Shown here: positions 51,821-61,680 of the stretch, piece after piece | Layout: every line of letters starts with the position of its first letter | Numbering within the stretch: the stretch's first letter is position 1 | Origin: Arthrobacter pascens | GTDB taxonomy: Bacteria; Actinomycetota; Actinomycetes; Actinomycetales; Micrococcaceae | Assembly: GCF_030816475.1 (NCBI RefSeq) | Contig: NZ_JAUSXF010000001.1 | Span: forward strand, 3,658,001 to 3,722,000 | Direction: 5' to 3' | Length of the DNA: 64,000 nucleotides | Translations under genes and position numbers: made by a program | Notes under the pieces: model-generated | What the model saw: the letters and a program-made list of their open reading frames with translations, nothing else | Database searches by the model: none | Told to the model about the DNA's origin: nothing

Positions 51821-52660
51821 ATGAGCACACCCGCGGATGCCCAGCTGGAGCGTTGGCAGCGCTTCCGCAAGAGCCGCAATTCGGTCCTCGCCAGCCCGCA
51901 CGGCTGGCTGACCCTCACCTCCTTCCAGTGGCTGGAAACCCAGCCCGCCGCCGTCGAACTCGTCCCCGGCCTGTGGTGGACGGACGGTGTGACGGCATCA
52001 CTCACCGCCGGCGCACGCGACGGCCTGACGCTGGTGGAAACCGGGGAGCCCGTGGACGGCACCATCTCTGCAACCCTCGCGAACGAGGAGTCCCTCATGT
52101 GGGTGCAGTTCGGCGGCAGCGACGGCCGGCAGGTGGTGGTGGAGCTTGCGATGCGCGCGGACCGGTACGCCATCCGCACCCGGGATTCCAGCTCGCCGGT
52201 GTTCATGGAGTTCGACGGCGTTCCCACCTTTGATTACGACCCCGCCTGGGTGATCCAGGGACGGTTCGAGGCCTACCCGGAGCCGGTGGACGTTCCCATC
52301 GCCACGGCAAATCCGCTCGTGGACGGGGTGCACCGCTCCGTGGGTGAGGTGGTGTTCCGGGTCCCGGGCCTCCCGCATGAGATCCGCCTCCACGCTGAGG
52401 AAGAGAAACTTGGCGCCCTGACGGTCACCTTCCACGACGAGACGAACGGCATTTCCACTGACGAGTGGCGCAAAGTCTTCATCCCGCGTCCGCGCGTTGA
52501 TCCATCAGGAAAGGCGACGGTGATCATCGACTTCAACCGGGCCATCAACTACCCCAGCGCCTTCACGCCTTTCGGCACCTGCCCCATGCCGGTCAAGGGA
52601 AATTCGATCGACGTCGAGGTGACCGCAGGCGAGAAGGTTCCGGAGGGAAGCCTGGCCTAG
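51821..52660 (+). CDS. DUF1684 protein
   Basis: 279 residues, GGAGG 5 nt before ATG. Conserved DUF1684 features: N-terminal RFRKSRNSVLASPHGWLTLTSFQWLE and C-terminal RAINYPSAFTPFGTCPMPVKGNSIDVEVTAGEK, the CPxPxxxN signature. Function unknown; predicted beta-rich cytosolic protein. Its stop codon shares the four bases CTAG with the stop of the convergent acyl-CoA dehydrogenase gene. Confidence 0.88.
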   Translation: MSTPADAQLERWQRFRKSRNSVLASPHGWLTLTSFQWLETQPAAVELVPGLWWTDGVTASLTAGARDGLTLVETGEPVDGTISATLANEESLMWVQFGGSDGRQVVVELAMRADRYAIRTRDSSSPVFMEFDGVPTFDYDPAWVIQGRFEAYPEPVDVPIATANPLVDGVHRSVGEVVFRVPGLPHEIRLHAEEEKLGALTVTFHDETNGISTDEWRKVFIPRPRVDPSGKATVIIDFNRAINYPSAFTPFGTCPMPVKGNSIDVEVTAGEKVPEGSLA

Positions 52661-53907
52661 GCGATGGCAGACACTCCGGTGACGGCCCTGCCGACGATCA
52701 GCGTGTTGATCTCAAAGGAGCCCTCGTACGTGAAAATGGCCTCGGCGTCGGCGAAGATCTTGGCCATCCGGTAATCGGTCACTATCCCGTTGCCGCCCAG
52801 GATGGACCGTCCCATCGCCACGGTCTCGCGCATCCGGGCGCTGATGTAGGACTTGGCCAGCGCAACCTGGGGCATGCCCGCCGCGCCCTCCTCCTGCAGC
52901 TCGGCGAGCCGGACCATCATGGCCATGCTCGCTACGGCGTTGCCCAACATGGTCACCAGCTGCTGCTGGATGAGCTGGAATTGCGCCAGCGGCCGCCCGA
53001 ACTGCCGGCGTTCGACGGCGTACTGCCGGGCAACGTCGAACGCCGCCAGCTGCTGCCCCACGGCCTGCCAGGCAACCATGATCCGCGATCCGCGCAGGAG
53101 CCGGTTCGTGTCTTCAAAACTGCTGATCCCGGCGAAGCGGTCCGCCTCGGCGATGCGGACGTCCTTGAACACAATGTCAGCGTTCTGGACTGTCCGGAGC
53201 GCGATCTTGTTCTCGATCCGGCTCCGGCTCACGCCCGGCAGGGAAGCATCCACGATAAACCCCCGGACGGCGCCGTCGGCTTCGTCCCGTGCCCACACCA
53301 GCATGTAGTCGCAGAAAGTCCCGTTGCCGATCCACCGCTTGGCACCGTTGAGCAGCCAGCTGTCGCCGCCGACGTCGGGCTCCCCGGTCCGGGAGGAGAT
53401 CCGCCGGGCACGGGTCTCCATGCCGCCGGCGACGTCGGAGCCATGGCCGGGCTCTGTCAGCGCGAAGGCCCCCGTGATGCGCAGGTTTGAGGCATCGGCG
53501 AGGAGCCGCTCCTTCTGCCCCTCCGAACCGAAGGCATAAAGGGATTCCACAAAAAGGTCGTGGTGGACCAGGAAAAACGTGGCGATGGACGTGTCTACGC
53601 GGGTCATTTCGGCGATGACCAGCCCCGCGAACAGGTGGCTGTAACCCCGCTGGGCGGGAGTGCTCAGTTCCAGTGCCGCGAGCTTGGGGAGGATGTGCGC
53701 GGGAAATTCCGCCTTGTTCCACCAGTCCGACGCGTGCGGCGCGATCTCCGAAGCGAGGAAATCCCGCAGCTCTGCCAGCTTGTCCCGCTCCCGGGGGCTG
53801 AGCTGCGCCTCAAAGGCGAAAAAGTCCGCAGCTGGCAGCTCTTTCGTGCCCGGATCAGGGGCCGGACGAGTGCCGGGATCAGGGGCGCCTTCGTGCCCCG
53901 GGCTCAT
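52657..53907 (-). CDS. Acyl-CoA dehydrogenase (glutaryl-CoA dehydrogenase-like branch)
   Basis: 416 residues. FAD-binding acyl-CoA dehydrogenase fold: [43 protein letters not shown], then [45 protein letters not shown], where Glu of YEG is the catalytic base. Closest in pattern to glutaryl-CoA-type enzymes. The N-terminal 25 residues contain a Pro/Asp/Gly repeat ([14 protein letters not shown]) absent from the family. Start overlaps the SDR stop (ATGA), indicating a fatty or branched-chain acid oxidation operon. Confidence 0.9.
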   Translation of the reverse strand: MSPGHEGAPDPGTRPAPDPGTKELPAADFFAFEAQLSPRERDKLAELRDFLASEIAPHASDWWNKAEFPAHILPKLAALELSTPAQRGYSHLFAGLVIAEMTRVDTSIATFFLVHHDLFVESLYAFGSEGQKERLLADASNLRITGAFALTEPGHGSDVAGGMETRARRISSRTGEPDVGGDSWLLNGAKRWIGNGTFCDYMLVWARDEADGAVRGFIVDASLPGVSRSRIENKIALRTVQNADIVFKDVRIAEADRFAGISSFEDTNRLLRGSRIMVAWQAVGQQLAAFDVARQYAVERRQFGRPLAQFQLIQQQLVTMLGNAVASMAMMVRLAELQEEGAAGMPQVALAKSYISARMRETVAMGRSILGGNGIVTDYRMAKIFADAEAIFTYEGSFEINTLIVGRAVTGVSAIA

Positions 53908-54710
53908 TTGGGACCCATTCGAATGGCGCCGTCCAGCCTGATTGTTTCGCCGTTGAGCATGGCGTTTTCGACAATGTGGGCCACGAGGCCGGCATACTCG
54001 GCGGGCCTGCCAAGCCGGGAGGGATGCGGCACCTGCCGGCCGAGCGAATCCTGCGCATCCTGCGGGAGCCCGGCCATCATCGGGGTCTCGAAGATCCCCG
54101 GCGCAATGGTCACCACCCGCACCAGTTCGCGCGCCAGCTCCCGCGCCAACGGCAGGGTCATCGCGGCAACGGCGCCCTTGGAGGCCGCGTAAGCCGGCTG
54201 GCCGATCTGGCCTTCGAACGCTGCAACGGAAGCAGTGTTGATGATCACGCCACGCTCAGGACCGCCGACGTCGGTACTCACGGGTTCGGTGGCGACCATG
54301 GCCGCCGCAGCGAGGCGAAGCACGTTGAACGTCCCGATGAGGTTCACCTGGATGACGCGGCTGAACGCGTCAAGCGGCAGTACGCCGTCGAGCCCCAGCA
54401 CCTTGCCCGGGGTGGCGATGCCCGCGCAGTTCACGAGGATCCGCAGCGGGCCCAAGGCCACGGCTGCGTCGACGGCACCTTGAACCTCAGCCTCGTTGGT
54501 CACGTCCGCGGGGGTGAAGACTGCGGTCCGGCCTGTACCGGATCGCCCGGCGGCAGACCCGTTCAGTTCCTCGGCGAAGGCTGCACCGGCAGAGCCCGGC
54601 AGGTCGATCAGCACCACGGAAGCCCCGCCGTCGAACAGCCGCCTGGCGGTGGCCGCCCCCAATCCGGAGGCTCCGCCCGTAATCATTGCGACGCTGCCAT
54701 TGATGTCCAT
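53904..54710 (-). CDS. SDR-family 3-hydroxyacyl-CoA dehydrogenase (HSD10-like)
   Basis: 268 residues from ATG 54710 with AGGAGG 6 nt upstream. TGGASGLG nucleotide motif, NCAGIA, catalytic Ser in [24 protein letters not shown] with Tyr-x3-Lys, and [21 protein letters not shown], characteristic of the HSD17B10-like branch that oxidises 3-hydroxyacyl-CoA or 2-methyl-3-hydroxybutyryl-CoA. First gene of the two-gene operon with the acyl-CoA dehydrogenase. Confidence 0.92.
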   Translation of the reverse strand: MDINGSVAMITGGASGLGAATARRLFDGGASVVLIDLPGSAGAAFAEELNGSAAGRSGTGRTAVFTPADVTNEAEVQGAVDAAVALGPLRILVNCAGIATPGKVLGLDGVLPLDAFSRVIQVNLIGTFNVLRLAAAAMVATEPVSTDVGGPERGVIINTASVAAFEGQIGQPAYAASKGAVAAMTLPLARELARELVRVVTIAPGIFETPMMAGLPQDAQDSLGRQVPHPSRLGRPAEYAGLVAHIVENAMLNGETIRLDGAIRMGPK

Positions 54711-54853
54711 ACATCCTCCTTGATGCGGGCCCCGGCGAAACAGCCCCATGGGAACATTAGTTAGTGAATGTTAACTGAAATAACGGCCGCCCGCACCAAC
54801 GGCTCCTTCGAATCAACGGCAAGGCCGCACCGGCGAATACTAGGCTGGGAGTC

Positions 54854-56194
54854 ATGATCCCGCAGGACTCCGGCCCGGCTGTCTCCGGCTGGGCCGCCCG
54901 TGCCAATGAGGCGGCATGCTCGGTCACGGCCCTGTTCGGCCATCGGCTACTCTTCCTGCCGGGCACCCACATCGGCGCCATTCTCCGGCCCTCGCGCCCC
55001 GCGGAGATCCTCGTCCGCCCCTGGCACTACTGGTGGCAGGCGCAGTACCTCGACTGCCTGGTGGATGCCGGAATCCGGGAGATGGGCAGTGCAGCCACGT
55101 CCGCTGCACCGTCCGACGGCGAAGGTCCCGACGACGGCGGCGGTAAGGCCGGCGTCATTCCAGGCGCCGTTGAGGCCGGCGCCGGCAGGCTCGCCTCCCG
55201 CCTGCTCACGGGCATCAGGCTGCGTAACCTCCTCACCTTCGTCAACAGCTACTACGACGACATGGCCTGGCTGGCACTGGCCACCCTCCGGCTGCATGAA
55301 CTCGCCGAAGCAACCCAGCAGGAGGAATTCCGCAAGCCACCACTCAGGAACAGCAAGCGCATTGCCAGGATCCGGAAAACCCTGACCCTGCAGTTCGATT
55401 CGGCCTCGACGGACGACCTTGGCGGCGGCACCTTCTGGAGCAGGAAGCGGGATTTCAAGAACACCCCCGCCACCGCCCCCGTCGCGCTCTTTTATGCCCG
55501 GACCGGCCAGCGGGACAAGGCCCAGGCACTGCTGGACTGGCTGGACGCCAGGCTCTTCGATCCGGCACAGGGCCTCTACCTGGACGGGCTGCGGATCGAC
55601 CCCGCGGGCGGGGTGGTGGTGGAAACCGCCATCTACACCTACAACCAAGGGCCGGTGCTCGGCGCGCTCCTGGAACTCGGCGGGAAAGCGAACCTGGCGC
55701 GCGCTGCCACGATTGTGGAGGCAGTGGGCCGCAGCCTGACAGTCCCGCCCGAAGCGGACAGGCAAAGCGGCGCCTCACCGGACAGCCTGGTCCTACAGTG
55801 TGCGGGCACGGGCGACGGCGGACTCTTCACTGGGATCCTGTGCCGCTACCTCGCACTCGCCGCAGCCGACCAGCGGCTTTCCGGGACCGTCAGGGCAGCG
55901 GCCGGACGCCTCGTCCTGGACACCGCCGAAGCCTTCTGGGCCGGCCGGCGCCACATTTCGCCAACGGAACCCCTGGCCAGGCATCTGACCAAACACCCGT
56001 CAGGGCACCTGTCCGGGCACGTATCCGGGCACCCTCGCAAACACCAAGGCAACCTGATCTTCTCCGTCCACCCCCGGACGCCCGCGGATGTCACCTATCC
56101 CCCGGGAGCCGCCGTCGAACTTTCCACCCAGCTGCAGGCGTGGATGGTCCTGGAGGCCGCCGCGGCGATCCAGCGAAAGACCCACTGGAAATAA
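54854..56194 (+). CDS. GH76-like alpha-1,6-mannanase family protein without signal peptide
   Basis: 446 residues. (Alpha/alpha)6 barrel motifs: WHYWWQAQYLDCLVDAG, the paired catalytic-type aspartates in YYDDMAWLAL (Asp135-Asp136), GGGTFWSRKRDFKNTPATAPVALFYARTG and ETAIYTYNQGPVLGALLELG. Known members cut alpha-1,6-mannan. No signal peptide or lipobox is visible, unusual for the family, so an intracellular role on lipid-linked or imported mannan is possible. Near residue 380 a His/Gly/Ser repeat (HPSGHLSGHVSGHP) interrupts the fold. Confidence 0.82.
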   Translation: MIPQDSGPAVSGWAARANEAACSVTALFGHRLLFLPGTHIGAILRPSRPAEILVRPWHYWWQAQYLDCLVDAGIREMGSAATSAAPSDGEGPDDGGGKAGVIPGAVEAGAGRLASRLLTGIRLRNLLTFVNSYYDDMAWLALATLRLHELAEATQQEEFRKPPLRNSKRIARIRKTLTLQFDSASTDDLGGGTFWSRKRDFKNTPATAPVALFYARTGQRDKAQALLDWLDARLFDPAQGLYLDGLRIDPAGGVVVETAIYTYNQGPVLGALLELGGKANLARAATIVEAVGRSLTVPPEADRQSGASPDSLVLQCAGTGDGGLFTGILCRYLALAAADQRLSGTVRAAAGRLVLDTAEAFWAGRRHISPTEPLARHLTKHPSGHLSGHVSGHPRKHQGNLIFSVHPRTPADVTYPPGAAVELSTQLQAWMVLEAAAAIQRKTHWK

Positions 56195-56257
56195 GTCACG
56201 CAACAGTTCCGTAATTCATGTGATCCTAATCACTTAAGGTCATTCCCGCTTGGATGC

Positions 56258-56276
56258 TTAGGTTTGGCTAACCTAC
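56258..56276 (+). promoter_or_regulatory. IdeR/DtxR-type iron box
   Basis: TTAGGTTTGGCTAACCTAC matches the actinobacterial iron-box consensus TTAGGTTAGSCTAACCTAA at 17 of 19 positions. It lies 83 bp before the iron-binding lipoprotein gene, so the iron regulator should repress the importer when Fe2+ is plentiful. Confidence 0.85.
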
Positions 56277-56359
56277 AGTTTCTCGAGAGAGCAGCACCTG
56301 ACTTCCGACTCACAGGACACCAGGTCCAGCAGACTTTTTCCCCAGAAAGCAGCCCCCTT

Positions 56360-57415
56360 ATGAAGATCCGCTCCCACGCCCTGGCCGGCATCGCACTTGC
56401 CGCCACCGCCGCACTCGGACTGTCCGCCTGCGGCGGCGGCCCCACACCGGCAGCCTCAGGTTCCGCTTCCGCCGGCGGCGCTGGCTCCGGCGAGATCACG
56501 GTCTACAACGCGCAGCACGAAGACCTGACCCAGGCCTGGGTGGATGCCTTCACCAAAGAGACGGGGATCAAGGTCACGGTCCGCAACGGCGAGGATCCGG
56601 AGATGGCCAACCAGATCATCCAGGAAGGCGCGGCGTCCCCGGCCGACGTTTTTCTCACGGAGAACTCCCCCGCGATGGCCCAGGTTGAGAACGCCGGCCT
56701 GTTCGCCGACGTCGACCAGGCCACCGTGGCACAGGTCCCCGCGAATTTCCGCCCGAGCACCAACAAGTGGACCGGCATCGCTGCCCGCTCCACCGTCCTG
56801 GTCTATGACAAGACCAAGCTGACCGAAGACAAGCTGCCCAAGTCCATGCTGGATCTGGCAAACCCGGAGTGGAAAGGCCGCTGGGGCGCTTCCCCGTCCG
56901 GCGCCGACTTCCAGGCCATCGTCGCCGCGCTGCTTGAGCTCAAGGGTGAAACCGCCACGAAGGAATGGCTCAAGGCCATGAAGGATAACTCGAAGGCCTA
57001 CAAGGGCAACAGCACCGCAATGAAGGCAGTCAACGCCGGCGAGATTGATGCCGCCCTGATCTACCACTACTACTACTTCGGAGACCAGGCCAAGACCGGA
57101 GAGAACTCCAAGAACGTCTCCCAGTACTACTTCAAGAACCAGGACCCGGGAGCATTCCTTTCGGTTTCCGGCGGTGGAGTGCTGAAATCTTCAAAGAACG
57201 CTGCGGCCGCACAGGAGTTCCTGAAGTTCGTCACGGGCAAGAAGGGCCAGGAAATCCTGCAGAAGGGCACATCCTTCGAGTACGCGATAGCCTCGGACGT
57301 CCCGGCCAATGACAAGCTGGTGCCGGTGAAGGACTTGCAGGCTCCCACCGTGGATCCTGCCAAACTGAACTCCGAGAAGGTCACCGACCTGATGACTGAG
57401 GCAGGACTGCTCTAA
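56360..57415 (+). CDS. Iron(III) ABC transporter substrate-binding lipoprotein
   Basis: 351 residues from ATG 56360; the longer frame begins inside the iron box region and is rejected. Lipobox LSAC with Cys24. Type II binding protein of the FbpA/FutA class: EITVYNAQHEDLTQAWVDAFTKETGIKV, WKGRWGASPSGADFQAIVAALL, and the Tyr-rich iron-binding site LIYHYYYFGD. Captures ferric iron outside the membrane and delivers it to the permease encoded 4 nt downstream. Confidence 0.93.
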   Translation: MKIRSHALAGIALAATAALGLSACGGGPTPAASGSASAGGAGSGEITVYNAQHEDLTQAWVDAFTKETGIKVTVRNGEDPEMANQIIQEGAASPADVFLTENSPAMAQVENAGLFADVDQATVAQVPANFRPSTNKWTGIAARSTVLVYDKTKLTEDKLPKSMLDLANPEWKGRWGASPSGADFQAIVAALLELKGETATKEWLKAMKDNSKAYKGNSTAMKAVNAGEIDAALIYHYYYFGDQAKTGENSKNVSQYYFKNQDPGAFLSVSGGGVLKSSKNAAAAQEFLKFVTGKKGQEILQKGTSFEYAIASDVPANDKLVPVKDLQAPTVDPAKLNSEKVTDLMTEAGLL

Positions 57416-57419
57416 ATCT

Positions 57420-59009
57420 GTGACCACTGATCTATCGGCTCCGCAAGTTTCCGGAGACACGACGACGGCGGGCAGGGGCAAACGTCCCCGCCCGCCTTTC
57501 GGCGTTTCTGCAGTAGGCATCCTGGCGGTACTGACAGCACTGTTTTCATTGCTCCCGCTCGGCTACGTCATCTTCATGACGGGTGTGACCGGCTGGGACA
57601 CCGCCGTCACCCTGGTCTTCCGCCCCCGGGTGGGGGAACTACTCCTGAACACTGTCTTGCTGATTTTGATCACGGTACCCCTCTGCCTCGTCCTCGGCGT
57701 CGGCGGCGCCTGGCTCGTCGAGCGGACCGGCCTCCGGGGAAACAAATGGTGGGCCGTCCTGCTGGCCGCCCCGCTGGCGGTTCCGGCCTTCGTTAACAGC
57801 TACGCCTGGGTTTCGGCGGTGCCGTCACTTGAGGGCCTCTGGTCAGGCGTCCTGATCGCCACGCTGTCCTACTTCCCGTTGGTATACATTCCGGCCGCTG
57901 CGGCACTCAGCCGGCTGGATCCTGCCATCGAACAGTCCGCCGCGTCCCTGGGCCTCGGGGCATGGCGGACGTTCTTCCGGGTGGTGCTGCCGCAGCTTCG
58001 CATCGCGATGACCGGCGGCGCTCTCCTGGTCGCCCTGCACCTGCTGGCCGAGTACGGCGCCTTCGCCATGATCCGGTTCGACACTTTCACCACCGCGATC
58101 ATGATCCAGTATCGGTCCACGTTTAACGGAACCGCCGGCAACATGCTGGCGAGCGTGCTGGTGTTCTTCTGCCTGATCCTGCTCCTGCTCGAGGGCCGCA
58201 GCCGGGGCACAGCCAGATATGCGCGGGTGGGCTCCGGCGTCCAGGGAAAGGCCCTGCGGCTTCCGCTGCGCTCCTATCAGCTGCCCGCCCAGCTCTCGCT
58301 GCTGGCGCTGACAGTTCTCGCCTTCGGGCTACCCCTGTGGGTTGTGCTGCGCTGGACCCTCGCGGGAGCGGGAAGCTGGCCCGCGGATGAATTCATCCCG
58401 GCCCTGCTGCAGACTCTTGGGTACGGACTGGCGGGAGCTGCCGTCACCATCGTCGTCGGGTTCCCCATGGCTTTCCTTGCCGTCCGGTATCCCAGCTGGT
58501 TCAGCAAGGCGCTGGAGCTTTCCAACTACATCACCAGCTCGATGCCCGGCATCGTCGTGGGCCTGGCATTCGTCACCGTCAGCATCCGTGTGGTCCCCGG
58601 CGTGTACCAAACGGCCGGGGTGCTGGTGGCGGCATACGTCCTGCTGTTCCTGCCGCGGGCGCTGGTGAATCTGCGTTCAGGGCTTGCGCAGGCGCCCAAG
58701 GAACTGGAGGAAGCAGCACAGTCGTTGGGAAGACCGCCGCTACTGTCCTTCATCCGGGTGACGCTCCGGTTGACGGCTCCCGCCGCAGCCGGGGGTGCGG
58801 CCCTCGTGTTCCTGGGCATCGTCAACGAGCTGACGGCCACCCTGCTGCTCTCCCCGAACGGCACCCGCACGCTTGCCACCCAGTTCTGGAGCAAGAGCAG
58901 CGAAATCGATTACGTCGGCGCCGCCCCCTACGCGCTCCTCATGATCCTGGTATCCGCGCCGATGACCTACCTCCTCTTCCAGCAGTCCAAGAAAGCAGCG
59001 GGACAGTGA
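57420..59009 (+). CDS. Iron(III) ABC transporter permease (fused two-domain type)
   Basis: 529 residues, GTG start. About twelve membrane helices forming two BPD_transp_1 domains, with EAA-like loops (EQSAASLGLGAWRTFFRVVLPQLR near 160 and EEAAQSLGRPPLLSFIRVTLRLT near 430), as in FbpB proteins. Overlaps the ATPase gene by 4 nt (GTGA). Confidence 0.93.
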   Translation: MTTDLSAPQVSGDTTTAGRGKRPRPPFGVSAVGILAVLTALFSLLPLGYVIFMTGVTGWDTAVTLVFRPRVGELLLNTVLLILITVPLCLVLGVGGAWLVERTGLRGNKWWAVLLAAPLAVPAFVNSYAWVSAVPSLEGLWSGVLIATLSYFPLVYIPAAAALSRLDPAIEQSAASLGLGAWRTFFRVVLPQLRIAMTGGALLVALHLLAEYGAFAMIRFDTFTTAIMIQYRSTFNGTAGNMLASVLVFFCLILLLLEGRSRGTARYARVGSGVQGKALRLPLRSYQLPAQLSLLALTVLAFGLPLWVVLRWTLAGAGSWPADEFIPALLQTLGYGLAGAAVTIVVGFPMAFLAVRYPSWFSKALELSNYITSSMPGIVVGLAFVTVSIRVVPGVYQTAGVLVAAYVLLFLPRALVNLRSGLAQAPKELEEAAQSLGRPPLLSFIRVTLRLTAPAAAGGAALVFLGIVNELTATLLLSPNGTRTLATQFWSKSSEIDYVGAAPYALLMILVSAPMTYLLFQQSKKAAGQ

Positions 59010-60163
59010 CAGAACAAGCGCCCTCACGCCTCCCCGAACCGCGCATCGCAGCCTCGGTGGTGCCCAGTACCAACAGCCACCTGGTGATCGATTCCGTCAC
59101 CAAGACCTTTGGTACCCAAGCCGTGCTTAAGGGCGTGAACCTCTCGGTGGCCAAAGGCGGGACCACGGCCATAGTGGGCCCGTCCGGCTCCGGCAAAACC
59201 ACCCTGCTGCGCCTGATTGCCGGCTTCGAGCATCCCGAGACGGGGACGATTGAGCTCAACAGGACCCTGGTTGCCGGCGACGGCGAATGGGTGCCGGCAC
59301 ACAAACGCCACATCGGTTACGTGGCCCAGGATGGCGCCCTCTTCCCACACCTCACCGTTGGCCAGAATGTTGCCTTCGGCCTCGACGCCGCGAAACTCCC
59401 GAACGGCCGCCGGGCAGTTGGTGACCGGGTTAGCGAGCTGCTCGAGATGGTGTCCCTGGACCCGGCTATGGCCAGGCGGCGCCCGCACCAACTCTCCGGC
59501 GGCCAGCAGCAGCGTGTGGCCCTGGCCCGCGCGCTGGCCAGGGAACCAGAGCTGATGCTGCTGGACGAACCGTTCTCCGCGCTGGATGCCGGGCTGCGCG
59601 TGGCCACCAGGCGGGCAGTGGCAAAGGTCCTGAACAAGGCAGGCGTCACCACCATCCTGGTGACCCATGACCAGGCCGAGGCCTTGTCCTTCGCGGACCA
59701 GGTGGCCGTGATGCGGGGCGGCAAGTTGGCCCAGATCGGAAATCCGTTTGTGGTGTACACGCGTCCTGCGGACCGGGCCACCGCGGAATTCCTGGGCGAC
59801 GCCGTCATCCTGGATGCCTGGATGGAGGGCTCTCTCGCCACGTGCTCATTGGGCGGCATTCCCGTCCGCCGGCCGCCTGCGCAGGGCCGCGTCCAGCTCA
59901 TGCTGCGGCCGGAGCAGATCCGCATCGCCGAGGACGGCCCCATCAGTGGCGTCGTGGTAGACACCGACTACTTCGGCCCGGAAACCACAGTGCGGCTCAA
60001 ACTTGCCGTGCCACCCGAGCTGGCCAACGGAGCCGACCACCGCTACCCCGGCGGCGGGGAAATCATCACCATCCGCCACTGGAACGCCTCCATCGCACGG
60101 CCGGGGATGCAGCTCTGCCTGCGGGTGGTGGGCGAAGCCGTGGCTTTTCCCCTGGACGACTGA
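59006..60163 (+). CDS. Iron(III) ABC transporter ATP-binding protein
   Basis: 385 residues, GTG start coupled to the permease stop. Walker A VGPSGSGKTTLL, Q-loop YVAQDGALFPHLTVGQN, signature LSGGQQQRVALARAL, Walker B LMLLDEPFSALD and H-loop VTHDQAEAL; C-terminal TOBE-type regulatory domain (LMLRPEQIRIAEDG). Drives ferric iron import with the two preceding genes. Last gene of the iron operon. Confidence 0.95.
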   Translation: MTEQAPSRLPEPRIAASVVPSTNSHLVIDSVTKTFGTQAVLKGVNLSVAKGGTTAIVGPSGSGKTTLLRLIAGFEHPETGTIELNRTLVAGDGEWVPAHKRHIGYVAQDGALFPHLTVGQNVAFGLDAAKLPNGRRAVGDRVSELLEMVSLDPAMARRRPHQLSGGQQQRVALARALAREPELMLLDEPFSALDAGLRVATRRAVAKVLNKAGVTTILVTHDQAEALSFADQVAVMRGGKLAQIGNPFVVYTRPADRATAEFLGDAVILDAWMEGSLATCSLGGIPVRRPPAQGRVQLMLRPEQIRIAEDGPISGVVVDTDYFGPETTVRLKLAVPPELANGADHRYPGGGEIITIRHWNASIARPGMQLCLRVVGEAVAFPLDD

Positions 60164-60168
60164 ATTCC

Positions 60169-60768
60169 TCAGCCCGCCTCCGGCTTCTTCTGCTGCGGGA
60201 AGGGCGACTCACCACGTGCCAGCATTTCCACGAAACCGGCAATCTTCCGCTCCCGGAGCGCCTGGTTCTTTACCGAGGTCGTGCGGTAAATCAGGGCATA
60301 CCGGTTCACGGAGGTGAGAACGTCGAACATCGCCTGCGCCTCCGGGACGGCGGCGATCGCGGCGGCCAGGTCCGCCGGGACCTCCGCCGTCGCCTGTCCC
60401 GGATACGCCGCTTCCCAGCGTCCGTCCGCTTTCGCGCTTTCGACGGCGGCCCGGCCGGCGTCGGTCATCTTCCCTGCCGCCTCGAGCCGGGCCACGTGCC
60501 CGACGTTCCGCACTGACCAGCGGCTTTTGGGGCCCCTGCGGGTCATACGCTGGGCGTAGCTCCCGTCGTCGCGTTTTTTCACCTGGCCGTCAATCCAGCC
60601 AAAGCACAGCGCCTCATCCAGGGCTGCATCGTAGTCCAGCGCGGTGACGTCGCCACCCTTCTTGTGAAGCACCAGCCACACGCCCGGGCTGTCCCGGTGG
60701 TTCGCTTCCAGCCAGGACCGCCACGCGGCGGCATCCGGCACCAGCAGCTCCTGAAGTTCAATCGCCAT
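60169..60768 (-). CDS. YdeI/OmpD-associated family protein
   Basis: 199 residues from ATG 60768; the much longer upstream frame is antisense to the next gene and rejected. Conserved segments WLEANHRDSPGVWLVLHKKG, ALDEALCFGWIDGQVKKRDDGSYAQRMTRRGPKSRWS and the C-terminal VPADLAAAIAAVPEAQAMFDVL. Related proteins are linked to stress or bacteriocin tolerance, mechanism unknown. Convergent with the iron operon, 5 bp apart. Confidence 0.9.
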   Translation of the reverse strand: MAIELQELLVPDAAAWRSWLEANHRDSPGVWLVLHKKGGDVTALDYDAALDEALCFGWIDGQVKKRDDGSYAQRMTRRGPKSRWSVRNVGHVARLEAAGKMTDAGRAAVESAKADGRWEAAYPGQATAEVPADLAAAIAAVPEAQAMFDVLTSVNRYALIYRTTSVKNQALRERKIAGFVEMLARGESPFPQQKKPEAG

Positions 60769-60850
60769 GGGCCTATTCTGCCCCGGTGCCGCGCAATTCA
60801 AGTCGTGGCATGATGACCGTATCCGCGCCGTCAGGATCCGAGGAGAAACC

Positions 60851-61624
60851 ATGCTGCGTGTCCGCCCCGTCCACTTCACGTCCCGGATGGAACCCTGGGA
60901 GCAGCTGCTCACGGCCCTCGGGCTGGCCAAAACCACGGATGACGGTGCCTGGCGTGAGTTCGACGCCGGCGCCGGCAGGCTTGCCCTCCACCAGGTGGAA
61001 GCCGGCGCACCCAATGACGGAACCACGGTCTTCGGCGTCGAGGTGGGTGATGTTGCCGAGTTCGCCCGGCGCACCAGCATCGCCGGGCAGGAAACCGGGA
61101 CCACGTCCGCGGAGCTGACCGGCACTGACCACGGCGAGTCCTGCCGGATCACAGGCCCGGACGGCTTCAGCTTCCTGGCCGACAAGGCCGCCCACGGCGC
61201 GAACTGCGCAGACGCGGACCCGGCCCTCGCCGTCGTCGGCGTCTGGTTCACACCGGAACCGGCCGCGGCCGCGCAGACGCTGCGGGACATCGGAGCCAGG
61301 TACCGTCCTGTTCCGGATGACGACGAAACCGCCGACTTCACCGCCAAGAACGGCGGGGTGCTGATGGTGCGCCCCGCCTCCGGCACACCGCGGTCAGGAC
61401 TGGGCTTTGAGTACGACGGCGACCTGGACGCTTTACGGGACCGGCTCACCGTCGGCGGCCTGGAGGCGGGCGTGACGGAGGAGGCATTCAGCCGGACGCT
61501 ACACGTTGCCAACCCCGATGCTGACAGCCAAACCCCCGCAGCAAGCCTGCATGTACCGCCTACCCTCTGGATTTCGAAGCGCCGCATCGAGGGATCCGGC
61601 AACGGCGTTCCGGACGACGCTTAG
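60851..61624 (+). CDS. VOC-superfamily protein (two-module)
   Basis: 257 residues from ATG 60851, with GGAG about 8 nt upstream. Two glyoxalase-like halves: VRPVHFTSRMEPWEQLLTALGLAKT...GTTVFGVEV and LAVVGVWFTPEPAAAAQTLRDIGARYRP...GLGFEYDGDLDAL. Metal ligands are not clearly conserved. Function unknown. Confidence 0.82.
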   Translation: MLRVRPVHFTSRMEPWEQLLTALGLAKTTDDGAWREFDAGAGRLALHQVEAGAPNDGTTVFGVEVGDVAEFARRTSIAGQETGTTSAELTGTDHGESCRITGPDGFSFLADKAAHGANCADADPALAVVGVWFTPEPAAAAQTLRDIGARYRPVPDDDETADFTAKNGGVLMVRPASGTPRSGLGFEYDGDLDALRDRLTVGGLEAGVTEEAFSRTLHVANPDADSQTPAASLHVPPTLWISKRRIEGSGNGVPDDA

Positions 61625-61680
61625 AGCTGAGAAATCACCCGCCACCGGCCTGCAGGCGTCCGATGGGGTAGAACTTAACC

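Noticed and set aside
60769..61602. Upstream extension of the YdeI-like gene on the reverse strand
   Set aside because: Antisense to the VOC gene; family homology begins at the ATG at 60768.
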